From positions 11,346,001 through 11,410,000 of the forward strand of contig NC_059539.1 in the NCBI RefSeq assembly GCF_905220415.1: a stretch of DNA of 64,000 nucleotides, written 5' to 3'. A program made the translations under genes and the position numbers. This document shows, piece after piece, positions 1 through 10,122 of the stretch (its first letter is position 1; each line of letters opens with the position of its first letter). This DNA is from Colias croceus. Taxonomy: Eukaryota; Arthropoda; Insecta; Lepidoptera; Pieridae. The notes beneath the pieces were generated by a model, which was not told the DNA's origin, did no database searches, and saw only the letters and a list, made by a program, of their open reading frames with translations.

Positions 1-170
1 ATTCTTTTGAAATATTCCGCGGGGACGATTAAGTCGCTTCAGTGAATATAACTCATAATTATTGAAAATAACTTTGTTCCGCTTGTATGAATATAAATCA
101 CGTACTTTAATATGGGGAATTAATTAGTGTTACATTTTGTTAAACGATTAGATACTTAAAAAAAAAACTT

Positions 171-385
171 TTCAAGGGACACTCCGGATGGAACGAAGTT
201 ACTAAAATAACTGTCTTTCTTTCTATAAGAGAGAGACAGAAATAAAGATAGAAGGAAATACACGCATACGCCGCACAGCTTACAATTACTATAGTAAAAA
301 GTGTCGCTACAATTTTTTTTCCTAATTTTTGCCGTCTAGCCCGATTTCGCAAAGCGCGATAAGAAACTTCGTTCCAAAAATGATA
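171..385. repeat. Possible short foldback repeat with GGAACGAAGTT arms
   Basis: GGAACGAAGTT near the left edge recurs as its reverse complement (AACTTCGTTCC) near the right edge, with GA-rich and T-rich sequence between. This gives a short inverted-repeat arrangement like a degenerate MITE. I see no clear target duplication. The open frame on the minus strand across it is low-complexity and I do not regard it as a gene. Confidence 0.3.
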
Positions 386-427
386 AGTTACGAAATCAAA
401 GAGATACACTAAGTACACTTCCAATCG

Positions 428-526
428 CTACATAGTATAAAACAAAGTCGCTTTCTCTGTCCCTATTGTCCCTTTGTAAGCTTAAATCTTTAAAACTACG
501 CAACGGATTTTGATACGGTTTTTTTT
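428..526 (+). repeat. Head fragment of CTAG-ended repeat, subfamily C
   Basis: The segment matches the 5' half of the copies at 50651 and (minus) 26515 and 59069: a TACATAGTATAAAACAAAG start, a CTTTCTCTGTCCCT block and an ACGCAACGGATTTTGAT block. The GC-rich 3' hairpin and CTAG end are missing, so this is a truncated copy. Confidence 0.7.
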
Positions 527-1377
527 AAGAACGCGAATAAAGTCAAATCACCAATCAACATTTAGTTGATACGTGTAATATTCAAGACCAAATATAAAAA
601 ATAAAATATATGTAAAACTTGATGATATTTTCGATTATACTGTCAGATCAAAAACATAAAATATTGAAATTGACTCGATAGAAAAAATTCACGAAGTTAC
701 CTCTAAATTTCACACTTTTACGTTTTTTACTTGACATGGTAATGCCTATTATGTTCTTTTTTTTCATAAACAATTATATTGAAACATTTGTGAGAACTTT
801 GTCCGACCACTTTTTTGTAATTACTTATAGTTTTGGTTTAATCACGATAAAACACTTTTGGCGCTTACTATATTTTTAATTACGCAAGAAATCATCTTGC
901 ATCGCACGTTCCGGGAGCTAAAAACATAATTCTATTTCATACATCAGACGCTATCGCTCCGTTGAGACGAGTAGACCATGCTCAAATTGCTGTGCCGCGC
1001 GCCGATTTTTTAATAATATTGTTTCAATATTGTTTTTTTGAAAATGGTACACAACAAAAGAACATTGAAACTTCAGAAACGAGAACTAAAAGAGATTCAT
1101 ATTTAAATGATATCTAACTAATTTTCGAAGATAAGTTAATATAGTATTGTAATCATATTATTAATAAATAATTATTAGTTATTTATAATAAATAATAAAT
1201 TATTATTTATTAATATGTATTAATAAAAAATACGACTTTCGATTCATTTCAGAAACTTTATGCAGGTGAGTTTAGATATTACATAAATATGTAATATCTA
1301 ATCACACTCACACGAATTTATGCATAAATTCGTTTCCGTGGGCTGAGTATTGACGCGACGATCTTAGGTATACAAAC

Positions 1378-1380
<3 letters not shown>
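527..1380. other. AT-rich stretch without a recognised gene
   Basis: No coding potential, RNA gene or named repeat is visible here. There are short A/T tracts and a small palindromic AT cluster near 1150-1220 (ATTATTTATTAATAA-type words). A CTCACACGAATTTATGC patch lies near 1305-1325. Confidence 0.4.

Positions 1381-1384
<4 letters not shown>

Positions 1385-1465
<81 letters not shown>
1385..1465. repeat. (AT)n microsatellite, about 80 bp
   Basis: An essentially uninterrupted AT dinucleotide run. Its length in this assembly may not equal the true allele length. Confidence 0.95.
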
Positions 1466-1469
<4 letters not shown>

Positions 1470-1555
1470 GGATACAAATATTTCATTCATAGTGTTACAT
1501 CAATAAAATCAAGAAAGATTTATGGTATATTTTTTTATGAATTATTATATTATTA

Positions 1556-2193
1556 CTTATTACTAGACATCGGATTATATGCACTAACAAAATGCCAAAA
1601 TATGCATGCAAATATGCACTAAAAAAGGCCGAAATATGCACTAAAAATGACTGATATGCCTAAAATATGCACAATACAAAATCAAAAAACCTTTATTATT
1701 TCTATATATTTTAATCAAAGATTGTTCAAAAACAGCGAAATTTTCTAAAAATTTAATATAGTTTTTGTGGCAATATACAATTAACCATTTTTACCAAATT
1801 TTCGAGCGCAAATTTGTCACGTTTGTCACCCGCGAGCCCAGCTTAGACCATTTCGGGCTAAATCTAGCCCTTTTTTGGAATTTAACCCGTGTTTTAAGTT
1901 TTAAGCCCCAAAAGGGTAATTAAGCCCTATTTAAATGGCTCAAAATTAACTTATAATGGAGCCCATTTTGTAATTTTTTGCCATTTTACCATGCCAAAAT
2001 AGGGTTTGTTTACTTGCTGAGCGTTCTGATTGGCTAATAAAGGTTAGTCAACCAATCAAAACTCCCGCTACTTAACGAAATAGGCACGATTGGGGAAAAA
2101 GGCTAAAATATGCACTAACGCCGTAAATAGAGAGTTTTATGCATTTGCATATGCAAACATGCAAATGCATATAATCCGATGTCTACTTATTAC
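1556..2193. mobile_element. Non-autonomous hAT-type DNA transposon, 622 bp
   Basis: The element proper is 1564-2185. Its ends are a perfect 20-bp inverted repeat: TAGACATCGGATTATATGCA at the left and the exact reverse complement at the right. It is flanked by an 8-bp direct duplication, CTTATTAC, at 1556-1563 and 2186-2193. An 8-bp duplication with a TAG-type terminus is what hAT transposases leave. The interior has no ORF and carries several subterminal copies of AAATATGCACTAA-like words near the left end and one near the right, plausible transposase-binding repeats. The class call is inferred from duplication length and termini. Confidence 0.85.
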
Positions 2194-2365
2194 CATTACT
2201 ACTATGATTACCTACTACCTATTTGTAGATTCCTATGGTTGTTCCAGTAAATAACGTAAATAGGTTGTGAATAGTAGGTATATATAATATAATATATTCA
2301 CAATCTGTATTACTAATCACTGGTGCAGTGATGAGTGAACTCCCATAAATAATTATTATAATCCA

Positions 2366-2544
2366 TACTTATATTATAAATGCGAAAGTAACTCTGTCTG
2401 TCTGTCTGTTACTCAATCACGCCTAAACTACTGAACCAATTTGCATGAAATTTGGTATGGAGATATTTTGATACCCGAGAAAGGACATAGGCTACCTTTT
2501 ATTGCGAAATATGTACCACGGGCGAAGCCGGGGCGGACCTCTAG
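2366..2544 (+). repeat. CTAG-ended (GTCT)n repeat, chimeric A/B copy
   Basis: It starts with the common TATTATAAATGCGAAAGTAAC head followed by a CTGTCTGTCTGTCTG run, and ends with ACCACGGGCGAAGCCGGGGC and CTCTAGT. The GGCGAAGCC hairpin followed by CTAG|T resembles a Helitron 3' end. The (GTCT)n run matches lepidopteran repeats described as MITEs with hitchhiking (GTCY)n microsatellites. Which class is correct cannot be settled here. Confidence 0.7.
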
Positions 2545-2546
2545 TA

Positions 2547-3416
2547 AATTATAAAGTTATACCTGCTCATTATTTGAAATCTATCGTAAAATTAGTGTCA
2601 ATAAAATTTCGTGTTTCGCGTTGTCACGTTATCACGTGTTTTTTCAATTCTTTTTTTATTGTATCCCTTGAAGTACAAGGATGGTTCTCATGTAGAGAAA
2701 ACGTAAATATGTACGGGCGAAGCCGGGGCGGACCGCTAATTACAAATAAAATACATATCATTCACTAGCTTTCCGCCTGCGGCTTCGCCCGCGTTTTCAA
2801 AGAAAAACCCGCATAGTTCCCGTTCCCGTGGGATTTCCGGGATAAAACCTAGCCTATGTTACTCGTGGATAATGTAGCTTTCGAATGGTGAAAGAATTTT
2901 TAAAATCGGTCTAGTAGTTTATGAGCCTATTCATTACAATCAAACAAACAAACAAACAAACAAAGTTTTCCTCTTTATAATATTAGTGTATGTATAAACT
3001 ATAAATAATTATAAAGTTATACCTGCTCATTATTTGAAATCTATCGTAAAATTAGTGTCAATAAAATTTCGCGTTTCGTGTTGTCACGTTATCACGTGTT
3101 TTTTCAATTCTTTTTTTATTGTATCCCTTGAAGTACAAGGATGGTTCTCATGTAGAGAAAACGTAAATATGTACGGGCGAAGCCGGGGCGGACCGCTAGT
3201 TACAAATAAAATACATATCATTCACTAGCTTTCCGCCTGCGGCTTCGCCCGCGTTTTCCCGTGGGATTTCCGGGATAAAACCTAGCCTATGTTACTCGTG
3301 GATAATGTAGCTTTCGAATGGTGAAAGAATTTTTAAAATCGGTCTAGTAGTTTATGAGCCTATTCATTACAATCAAACAAACAAACAAACAAACAAAGTT
3401 TTCTAATATTAGTGTA
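2547..3416. repeat. 460-bp tandem duplication of a composite repeat
   Basis: Unit 1 (2547-3006) and unit 2 (3007-3416) are near-identical. Each contains a CTAG-type tail with GCGAAGCCGGGGCGGACCGCTA (about 2703-2739 and 3172-3200) and a minus-oriented CTAG-ended repeat (2765-2990 and 3225-3416) with an (AAAC)n run. Unit 2 lacks 27 bp after GCGTTTTC and a few bases near its end. Very few substitutions separate the units, so the duplication is young. Confidence 0.85.
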
Positions 3417-3429
3417 GATTAGTGTAGAC

Positions 3430-4100
3430 AAACACTATGAATAGGGTTGCCAACTTTTTTTACAAGAAATAAAGTACGTATATTCATAATTCATTATTCA
3501 GGTCTATGAAGATTATTAAACAGTATTTTAGCAAAACAAACATTATTTATTGTAGTGTGTGCCCTCTGACTAAATAAAAAAATTTGTGAGCGTCTAAATG
3601 TAACACATAATAATGTGTCTGCACTTTGATGCTGAAAACAGTCTTTTGTATAAGTACTTTTTTTTTGTTAAACAGTAAAAAGTATAATTTAGTGAAAAAC
3701 AGTAGAATACTGTTTGGCAACCCTAAGTATGAATACACTCGCGAATGCAAATTCTGGTTTTGTGCGTGTTTCCACTTTCAACTATCAAGTGACGATTTAT
3801 TTATTTGTTTTGTTTCGTAATTATTATGGTCCAATATTAATAACGAAACAAATTATTATGGACTCGATATTTTATTGTTTCACGGTAGTCGTCTTGTCGT
3901 TTGCTCAAGAACGTGAAATTGAATGATAATTATTTTTTTTTATAAAGTCAAAACCATTTTCTTTCTAATAAAAACTTGTTTTTATTGAAAACAAAAATCA
4001 GAGTGTTGCTAGGAATAAGTATAACATTAAATAGTAATGTTAGGATATCGAAACATTTTTGTATAGGCCTGAACGTTATAGTGGAAACGCGCTCTAAGAT
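3430..4100. other. AT-rich stretch without a recognised gene
   Basis: Only short overlapping frames on both strands, with no family resemblance. No repeat matching elsewhere in the window was seen. Confidence 0.35.
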
Positions 4101-4110
4101 CTGAGTAATA

Positions 4111-4500
4111 TACATGTCGTGGCCATATCGTAGATTTGCTCATTTCATGAAATGGCCAATTTAGTTTGGCCAGATCGTTAAATTGCCAACGTTTCACGAT
4201 TTGGTCATCCACATTTGGCCAGATCGTCGATCTGGCCAAACGTGGATGGCCATTTCACGAAATTCGACCATTTTTGTTAAAGCGATTCGCTTCTGGCACT
4301 CGCCGGCCGCTGCCGCGGCACGCTCGCTTTGCTCGCTCGGCTCGTGCGTTGTTTATTAAAGTCTAACCTAACCTATATTTTATACGTTCTGGCCAAATGT
4401 CGATGACCAAATCGTGAAACGTTGACGATTTAACGATCTGACAAAACTATGTTGGCCATTTCATGAAATGAGCAAATCTACAATATGACCACGACATACA
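4111..4500. mobile_element. Foldback MITE with inverted arms of about 105 bp
   Basis: The left arm starts TGTCGTGGCCATATCGTAG at 4115; the right arm ends CCACGACA at 4496. The arms match at roughly 85-90%, with blocks such as TTTCATGAAATG and CACGATTTGGTCAT mirrored. TACA precedes and follows the element, a possible 4-bp target duplication. The left arm also holds a near-perfect inner palindrome, GGCCAGATCGTCGATCTGGC (4216-4235). No transposase is present; the short frames here are by-products of the palindromic sequence. Confidence 0.75.
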
Positions 4501-4544
4501 CACCACTAGATATGCAAATATTTCTCCAAGCTAATTTACCTTGT

Positions 4545-4758
4545 ACTAATATTATACTAATGTTGTACTAATATTGTAAATGTGAAAGTAACTCTGTCTG
4601 TCTGTCTGTTACTCAATCACTCCTACTGAACCAATTTGCATGTAATTTGGTATAGAGATATTTTGATACCCGAGAAAGGACATAGGATAGGTTTTAGGAA
4701 CGGGAATTATGCGGGTTTTTCTTTGACTGCGCGGGCGATGCCGCGGGCGGAAAGCTAG
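4545..4758 (+). repeat. CTAG-ended (GTCT)n repeat, subfamily A
   Basis: It has repeated ACTAATATT words, a (TCTG)n run, the ACCCGAGAAAGGACATAGG block and a terminal GCGGGCGATGCCGCGGGCGG hairpin followed by AAAGCTAG|T. The middle is shortened relative to the copy at 53841 (minus). Confidence 0.75.
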
Positions 4759-5234
4759 TATATAATAAATATAATATAAACACAACAATATAACATTCAT
4801 TCAAATCATACAAACAAACAGACATAAACACACAGGCAGATTTTTTTACGGATTCGTGCTCTATACTGTTTCCCTAATATTGTTTTTTGAATAAGTATAT
4901 TACATACATACTTACACTTTTTTACTGTTTTATTATATACGTATAGATTATCATCAATAATTATAAATAAAAAATAATAATAAATTATCATATTACATAA
5001 TTTGCCATGATTTCAACTTCACTGTTTTATATAATTATTTCATTAATATACTAACTACCGAAAATACGCGTAGAACGAGCGAAGAATATTGTGTTTAATT
5101 TAGCGTCCGATGAACTTTACGTAAGTACGATGAGCCGGGTGCGGAGTGTATGATGGAAGAAAGATTGCGCGCGGCATGGCGTGCTAGGGCGGGGCCCATA
5201 ACTTTAGAAATTCTCTGCCTTTATGCCCACTCTT

Positions 5235-5316
5235 AATAGATAGAGTGATTCAAGAGGGAGGTATATAATTTATTAGGTTTTAGACAAAGCGGGCGAAGCC
5301 GCGGGCGGTAAGCTAG
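5235..5316 (+). repeat. CTAG-ended repeat, subfamily C, 3' fragment
   Basis: It carries AGATAGAGTGATTCAAGAGG, ATAATTTATTAGGTTTTAGA and the GCGGGCGAAGCCGCGGGCGG hairpin followed by TAAGCTAG|T. Only the 3' half is present. Confidence 0.7.
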
Positions 5317-5319
5317 TAC

Positions 5320-6640
5320 TCTATAAACTTGAAACATTAAAACTACCAAACATATTGATCATGTATCAGAGTCTGTAAAATAGACGTGTATTGTTCCGAA
5401 CTTATGATACCTGTATGGAGCTTGTCTGCACGAACAATGGGGAAGTTTTATCATCAGAATCAGATAATCTTACGTATATTGTTAGTTAAGAGACTGAGAA
5501 GCTATCTTTGAATCTATAGAGGAAGTATGTGTGCCTCTTAATTATATTAGTATGTTTTGACAAAAGACGGTTTGTAAGATAGATAGGTAAATCCTAACAA
5601 CCGACTCAACAACGACAAGATTTGCTCATATATTTTGAGTGTGGACAATTTTATATAACAAGATGCTACCATCTTAATCCAACCTCGATAATCAGGCTAT
5701 CCATTATTAGAAAAAAAATGGAAATCGGTGCAGTAGTTTTTGAGTTAATAGCGAACAGACAAACAGAGAGTAGTGATAATAATTATTATTTCAAGAGACA
5801 ATTTTCTATGTACATTATATTGTCTGTTCCACTTGACTGTGCCAGATTATTGTAGCTTGTAGTTCATTCCATAATCCGTTCGTCCGTTTGTTATAATAGT
5901 CCATAATCGTTAGTCCGTTCATCATTTGAAATATTTAATTTGCTTTTCTTATCATTAATTCTGAACAATAATGGAAAGATCTGCAATAGCGTATTTCCAA
6001 ACCGTCTAATCACGTAACCCAATACTACACGTTCCTCAAAGAAATATCGAAGGAATAATATTGAAATTTGATTCCAAAGGCAAACAAGCGTAAACTTATA
6101 AAGTTGTGCAGCGTCTGACATATTTATAGTGTTAGGATGGATTTGTGATGCACCTGCAATGAAAAGCGGTCGGGCTAAGGGGCTATCGCTTACCAGAGTG
6201 GAGCATGGAACTAAGAAAATAACGTTTTTTCGGAGAAGGCAAAATGTATGGTAAACTAAAAAAAAAATTATCGCATCCGAGATTGGAGGTAAATGTAAAA
6301 GATGTTTTAATTATTTCTGTTCTTGTGTGTGGGAACAATTGTAAAAGCAATAACATATTATGTTGATCTTAACGAAGTTATATTTATAAATATCGCCCCT
6401 ACAAAGTGTAGAGTAGTTTATTTAAGAATTTCTTATAAAATGTAGGAAGTAACGTTTGTATATCAATCAGTAAATATTATTTTTACAAAGAACATCCAGT
6501 AAGTACCTAATAACAATGCAATATTTTATAGGAACTAAACTGATAGAAGTGTGTAGTAGTTTCTGACATAAATAAACTTAATATTATTCTACGAGGTCGA
6601 TTAAGAATCGTATTTGAAGTTCTATTAAAAAAAATCCTTT
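5320..6640. other. AT-rich stretch without a recognised gene
   Basis: Unique-looking DNA with scattered short frames. Part of a diverged repeat is visible near 5690-5760 (AAATCGGTGCAGTAGTTTTTGA). No exon with convincing splice sites was found. Confidence 0.35.
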
Positions 6641-6659
6641 TTTCATAATATCACAAAGC

Positions 6660-6835
6660 AGATATTTATGAGTCTCATCTGAGCCTCATATAGATGAGGT
6701 GGATGATGAGATATCATATAGATGAGGAGCCATTTGTGGTTAGAGGTATACACCTCTAGCCACAAATGCCATTTGTGGTTAGAGGTATACACCTCTAGCC
6801 ACAAATGGCTAGAGGTATAGATGAGGCTTAATAGT
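6660..6835. repeat. Tandem 39-bp palindromes inside a larger inverted repeat
   Basis: Two adjacent 39-bp units (6730-6768 and 6769-6807) each read as a near-perfect palindrome: CATTTGTGGTTAGAGGTATA is mirrored by ACACCTCTAGCCACAAATG. They are flanked by mirrored GATGAGG/CCTCAT words. The unit contains GGTATACACCTC. This is simple duplicated foldback DNA; the open frame across it is repeat-derived. Confidence 0.8.
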
Positions 6836-7357
6836 AACATACTAATATTTGCTACTTTGTAGTGCGTTGAATCAGTCCCGTGGGAATTTCTTTTGACCTC
6901 GAGAGCGAATTTTGGCGTATATCAATGTCATAAAAAAGACAACAATAAATATTATATACTTAACTCTGAAAAAGCCGGGCGAGTAAATTGTGTATTTCAA
7001 TTTAATTATAAAGAAAAAACTATATATTTGCATTATGTAAAAGTCGCCCTCCAATCTTCTTACTCCCTGGCACTGCTGCACAATGCTTACACAGGCCCGC
7101 CCAGCGCACATAAACCGGCCAACGCCGCGATCCAAATAGATAATATTTCATTCATTCCTCACGATATTCCGGAATTCTTTAATCTCGATCGTGAACGCTT
7201 TATCGGATACACAATTTTCTTTATTTCTTTCATATTTTATATTGGAATATTTAAGGGAAAATTGATATGAATGTTGGTAATGACTTGGTATCGTGGTAAA
7301 ATCATGATACTTTATAGCAATCCCTAGTAGATAAAATAAATTAATTTTATTAAGCAA

Positions 7358-7538
7358 CTAGCTTTCCGCCTGCGGCTTCGGTCGCTTTGTCAGAAACCTA
7401 GTAAATTTAAGAAAGAGCGTGTGTGCCGAGCACACGTGTTTGAAATGAAACTTCTTTAGCAAGATTCAAAGATACCAAAACCGTCGCCCTACTCCGTGAC
7501 GTCTCACTTACCGGTATTGCCATGACCTTGAAATTTAC
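7358..7538. repeat. CTAG-ended repeat tail followed by a GTGTGTGCCGAGCACAC-family repeat
   Basis: 7358-7391 is the minus-strand 3' tail of a CTAG-ended repeat (CTAGCTTTCCGCCTGCGGCT). From 7412 comes a second family with AGCGTGTGTGCCGAGCACAC, TGAAACTTCTTT, ACCAAAACCGTCGCC and GGTATTGCCATGACCTTGAA. The same words occur at 13983 and in the tandem array at 43622, so it is a dispersed repeat. Confidence 0.65.
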
Positions 7539-7539
7539 C

Positions 7540-8010
7540 TACTTATATCTAAAAACTGATATTGAGACTGAGATAATGCCATTTGAATATGATAAGTCAA
7601 AATATATAATTCGGATAAAACAATTGCACATCGTAAGGGACATCGCACCGTTCGATATTTTAAATGACGCGGGAAAAACATAACTTTTCAATAATTTTAC
7701 TAACGCAAATAGCTGCTTGGTTACGCTCTTATTTTTTTATTCTTTTTTTATATTCTCAAATACACATATTTTTTAATATACTCTGACAATAATATAACCT
7801 TTTCCTAATAATATCACAGGGAAATCTAGTAATAATAACTTACATAATATATCTGTACTTATATAGAGCCGGAGATGAAAATTTTATATGAAAAAAATAA
7901 AGAGCTTCTAACGTCAGCACTACGTAATATTTAAATCTAATGACGAATGAATATACACGGTAATTAATTTATCTCTTCAATAAAATTGTACTCATAAAGC
8001 ACCTAATTAT
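7540..8010. other. AT-rich stretch without a recognised gene
   Basis: No repeat shared with the rest of the window and no credible ORF. Confidence 0.35.
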
Positions 8011-8011
8011 C

Positions 8012-8204
8012 TACACTAATATTATAAAGAGGAAAACTTTGTTTGTTTGTTTGATTGTAATGAAGCTCATAAACTACTGGACCGATTTAAAAATTCTTTC
8101 ACCATTCGAAAGCAACATTATCCACGAGTATTATAGGCTATATATTATCACGCTAGGACCAACAGGATCGGAGCTACGCGGGTGAAACCGCGCGGCACAG
8201 CAAG
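8012..8204 (+). repeat. CTAG-ended repeat, subfamily B head with D-type tail
   Basis: The head is TACACTAATATTATAAAGAG with a (GTTT)n run. The middle is ATTCTTTCACCATTCGAAAG. The tail is GCGGGTGAAACCGCGCGGCA then CAGCAAGT, a decayed CAGCTAGT. A related tail occurs at 63799. Confidence 0.7.
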
Positions 8205-9400
8205 TTATGAATAAATTAAGAAGACTACAGTTTCTTGAGCAGCCTTATCACTAAGTAATTATCTTACTACCTTTATAGTGATACCTCGAAAGGTTTCCCG
8301 ATCCTTCCTTCTATACTAATTGAAGCCTTAATCCCAAGGTAATATAAAACGTCTAAATGCGTTAATTTAAAAGTTGCAATCGCAAGGTAAGGATTCTAAG
8401 AATTGCTCACGGCAGCAAAGTTAACGTGAACCAATTTCGTTCTGTGCTAATAGGAACCCTCTGATAAACTTGTCTATATAGCTAGAACGTAGTTTACATT
8501 GTTTTATAGAATATATCTTATTGGAGGTCAATGACGGTTAGGTCTAGTATGTTCTCTCTTTTAATATTTTTGATACAAGTTTTTTCTTACAATTATAGCC
8601 TATAACATTCCTCGATGAATGGGCTACCTAACACCGAAATAATTTTTCAAAATAATTTAAAAAAAAAGAAGATTAAACGATTAATATTATATGAAAATAA
8701 AGTATATCTTTTTCCACATCATTATAATAAGCATAATGTATTTCAGCTTGTAATAATTATAACTACTGTAATTTATGCTTTACCAAAAATACGAATTATG
8801 CCGCGTCGAAGTATTATTTTTTTAATAAAGTTAACAAACTTTTATATGCTTTTGAATAGAGGTTTAGAAAAATTTATAATTTACAATGAATACCTAGCCT
8901 ATAGACGAACGACCTTGGTAATCTATGGTTATGCATATACCGCCCAGTATGAGTTTTAAATTATAAAAATTTTATTGTTTAATCTCATAAAAATTAGATT
9001 TTTATAACTATGATCACATATTCATAAAGAAATACCCATACAGACACCATTTAATAATATTCTACACAAAAATCTCAATGTATTCCTCACGCTGCATCTC
9101 CCTACAATCTCGTAACAGAATGAAATCATCACAAACAGTACAACGTTCGCTAAAAGAGTTCTGTTATTCAAACAACTGTAGAGACAGTTTGTTAACATTT
9201 AGGTGCAGAGCAAGTCTAATAAAGTGAGACTAAAGCTGGTTCCGTCGGCGCCCAATTTGCGCGGTACACGCTGGTGTTTCTTGTATTGTATCGATGTAAA
9301 TATAACATAATATGGAATTAAGATAATATTAAGAAATGCTGGTTATGTATTTAAATAGATTGAATTATTGTTTAGTTGGAATTTTTGAACTGAAAATTTC
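8205..9400. other. AT-rich stretch, scraps of dispersed repeat only
   Basis: Around 8597-8660 a fragment matches the middle of subfamily D (CATTCCTCGATGAATGGGCT, then ACCGAAATAATTTTTCAAA). The 114-codon frame starting at 8615 runs through it in very AT-rich sequence with Ile/Leu/Tyr/Lys-rich composition and is not convincing as a gene. Confidence 0.4.
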
Positions 9401-9605
9401 CAGTAGAATTTTACATACTCCAAGGGCATTTTCACATACGTATATTACAAATTTATTCGATAACTAATAGTAGCGCGCTTCAGTTCTACCTGGGAGGTTT
9501 ATTTTTGTATTATCAGTAGAATTTTACATACTCCAAGGGCATTTTCACATACATATTACAAATTTATTCGATAACTAATAGTAGCGCGCTTCAGTTCTAC
9601 CTGGG
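9401..9605. repeat. Direct duplication of a 93-bp segment
   Basis: Two copies (9401-9494 and 9514-9605), both beginning CAGTAGAATTTTACATACTC and ending CAGTTCTACCTGGG, are separated by 19 bp of T-rich sequence. They differ by a 2-bp indel (ACGTATATTAC versus ACATATTAC), so the duplication is recent. Confidence 0.85.
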
Positions 9606-10043
9606 CCTATATTTTTTTTTATTTACAATACATTTTTTTAATAATCTTTTCTAATCATTTTCATTTTTACAAACATTCGGAAGCTATAATTCATTCACTC
9701 ATGCGTGCACATCTGATTCATATAAATAAATTAAACATTCCCCTATTCATCCAAAACACAATACAAAGATGGCTTTTCACTGACCATGGCGATAGTCGCC
9801 ATTGTTAGCCGGCTTTCGAGACTAATAAACTGAGAGACGCGATAAAGGTGGTCTGTCGCCTCGCCCAATTTGCAAACGCCACAAGGCTGTGTTCACATCG
9901 TGGAAGGGATTTCCTGTATGTGAACTTGGGTTTATATAAAAGCTTTGTGTTTGGAAGTAGTATTAAACTATTACAATTTATAGTGAGCTTGTTCGAATGT
10001 GAAGTATGTATTAAGATATTAGTATTTAAATCTTATCTATAAA

Positions 10044-10122
10044 CTAGCTTTCCGCCCACGGCTTCGCCCGCTTAATCTAATAAATTATATACTAAAACCT
10101 ACCTAGAGAATCGCTCTATCTT
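10044..10122 (-). repeat. CTAG-ended repeat, subfamily C, 3' part of an interrupted copy
   Basis: CTAGCTTTCCGCCCACGGCT begins the reverse complement of the standard tail, running through TAATAAATTATATACTAAAA to GAATCGCTCTATCT. The intact copy at 26515 shows the next bases should be ATTAAAAAACCGCATC. Those bases are found beyond the retrotransposon at 12043, so one repeat copy was split by insertion. Confidence 0.8.

Noticed and set aside
1250..1270. Possible 13-nt micro-exon between TTTCAG and GTGAGT
   Set aside because: Too short and without neighbouring exons; expected by chance in AT-rich DNA.
6893..7270. 125-codon plus ORF
   Set aside because: Long for this base composition, but it has no recognisable domain, no matching splice context, and overlaps open minus frames of 69 and 87 codons. 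Probably chance.
8615..8959. 114-codon plus ORF
   Set aside because: AT-driven composition (Ile, Leu, Tyr, Lys, Asn), starts in a repeat fragment, no motif.
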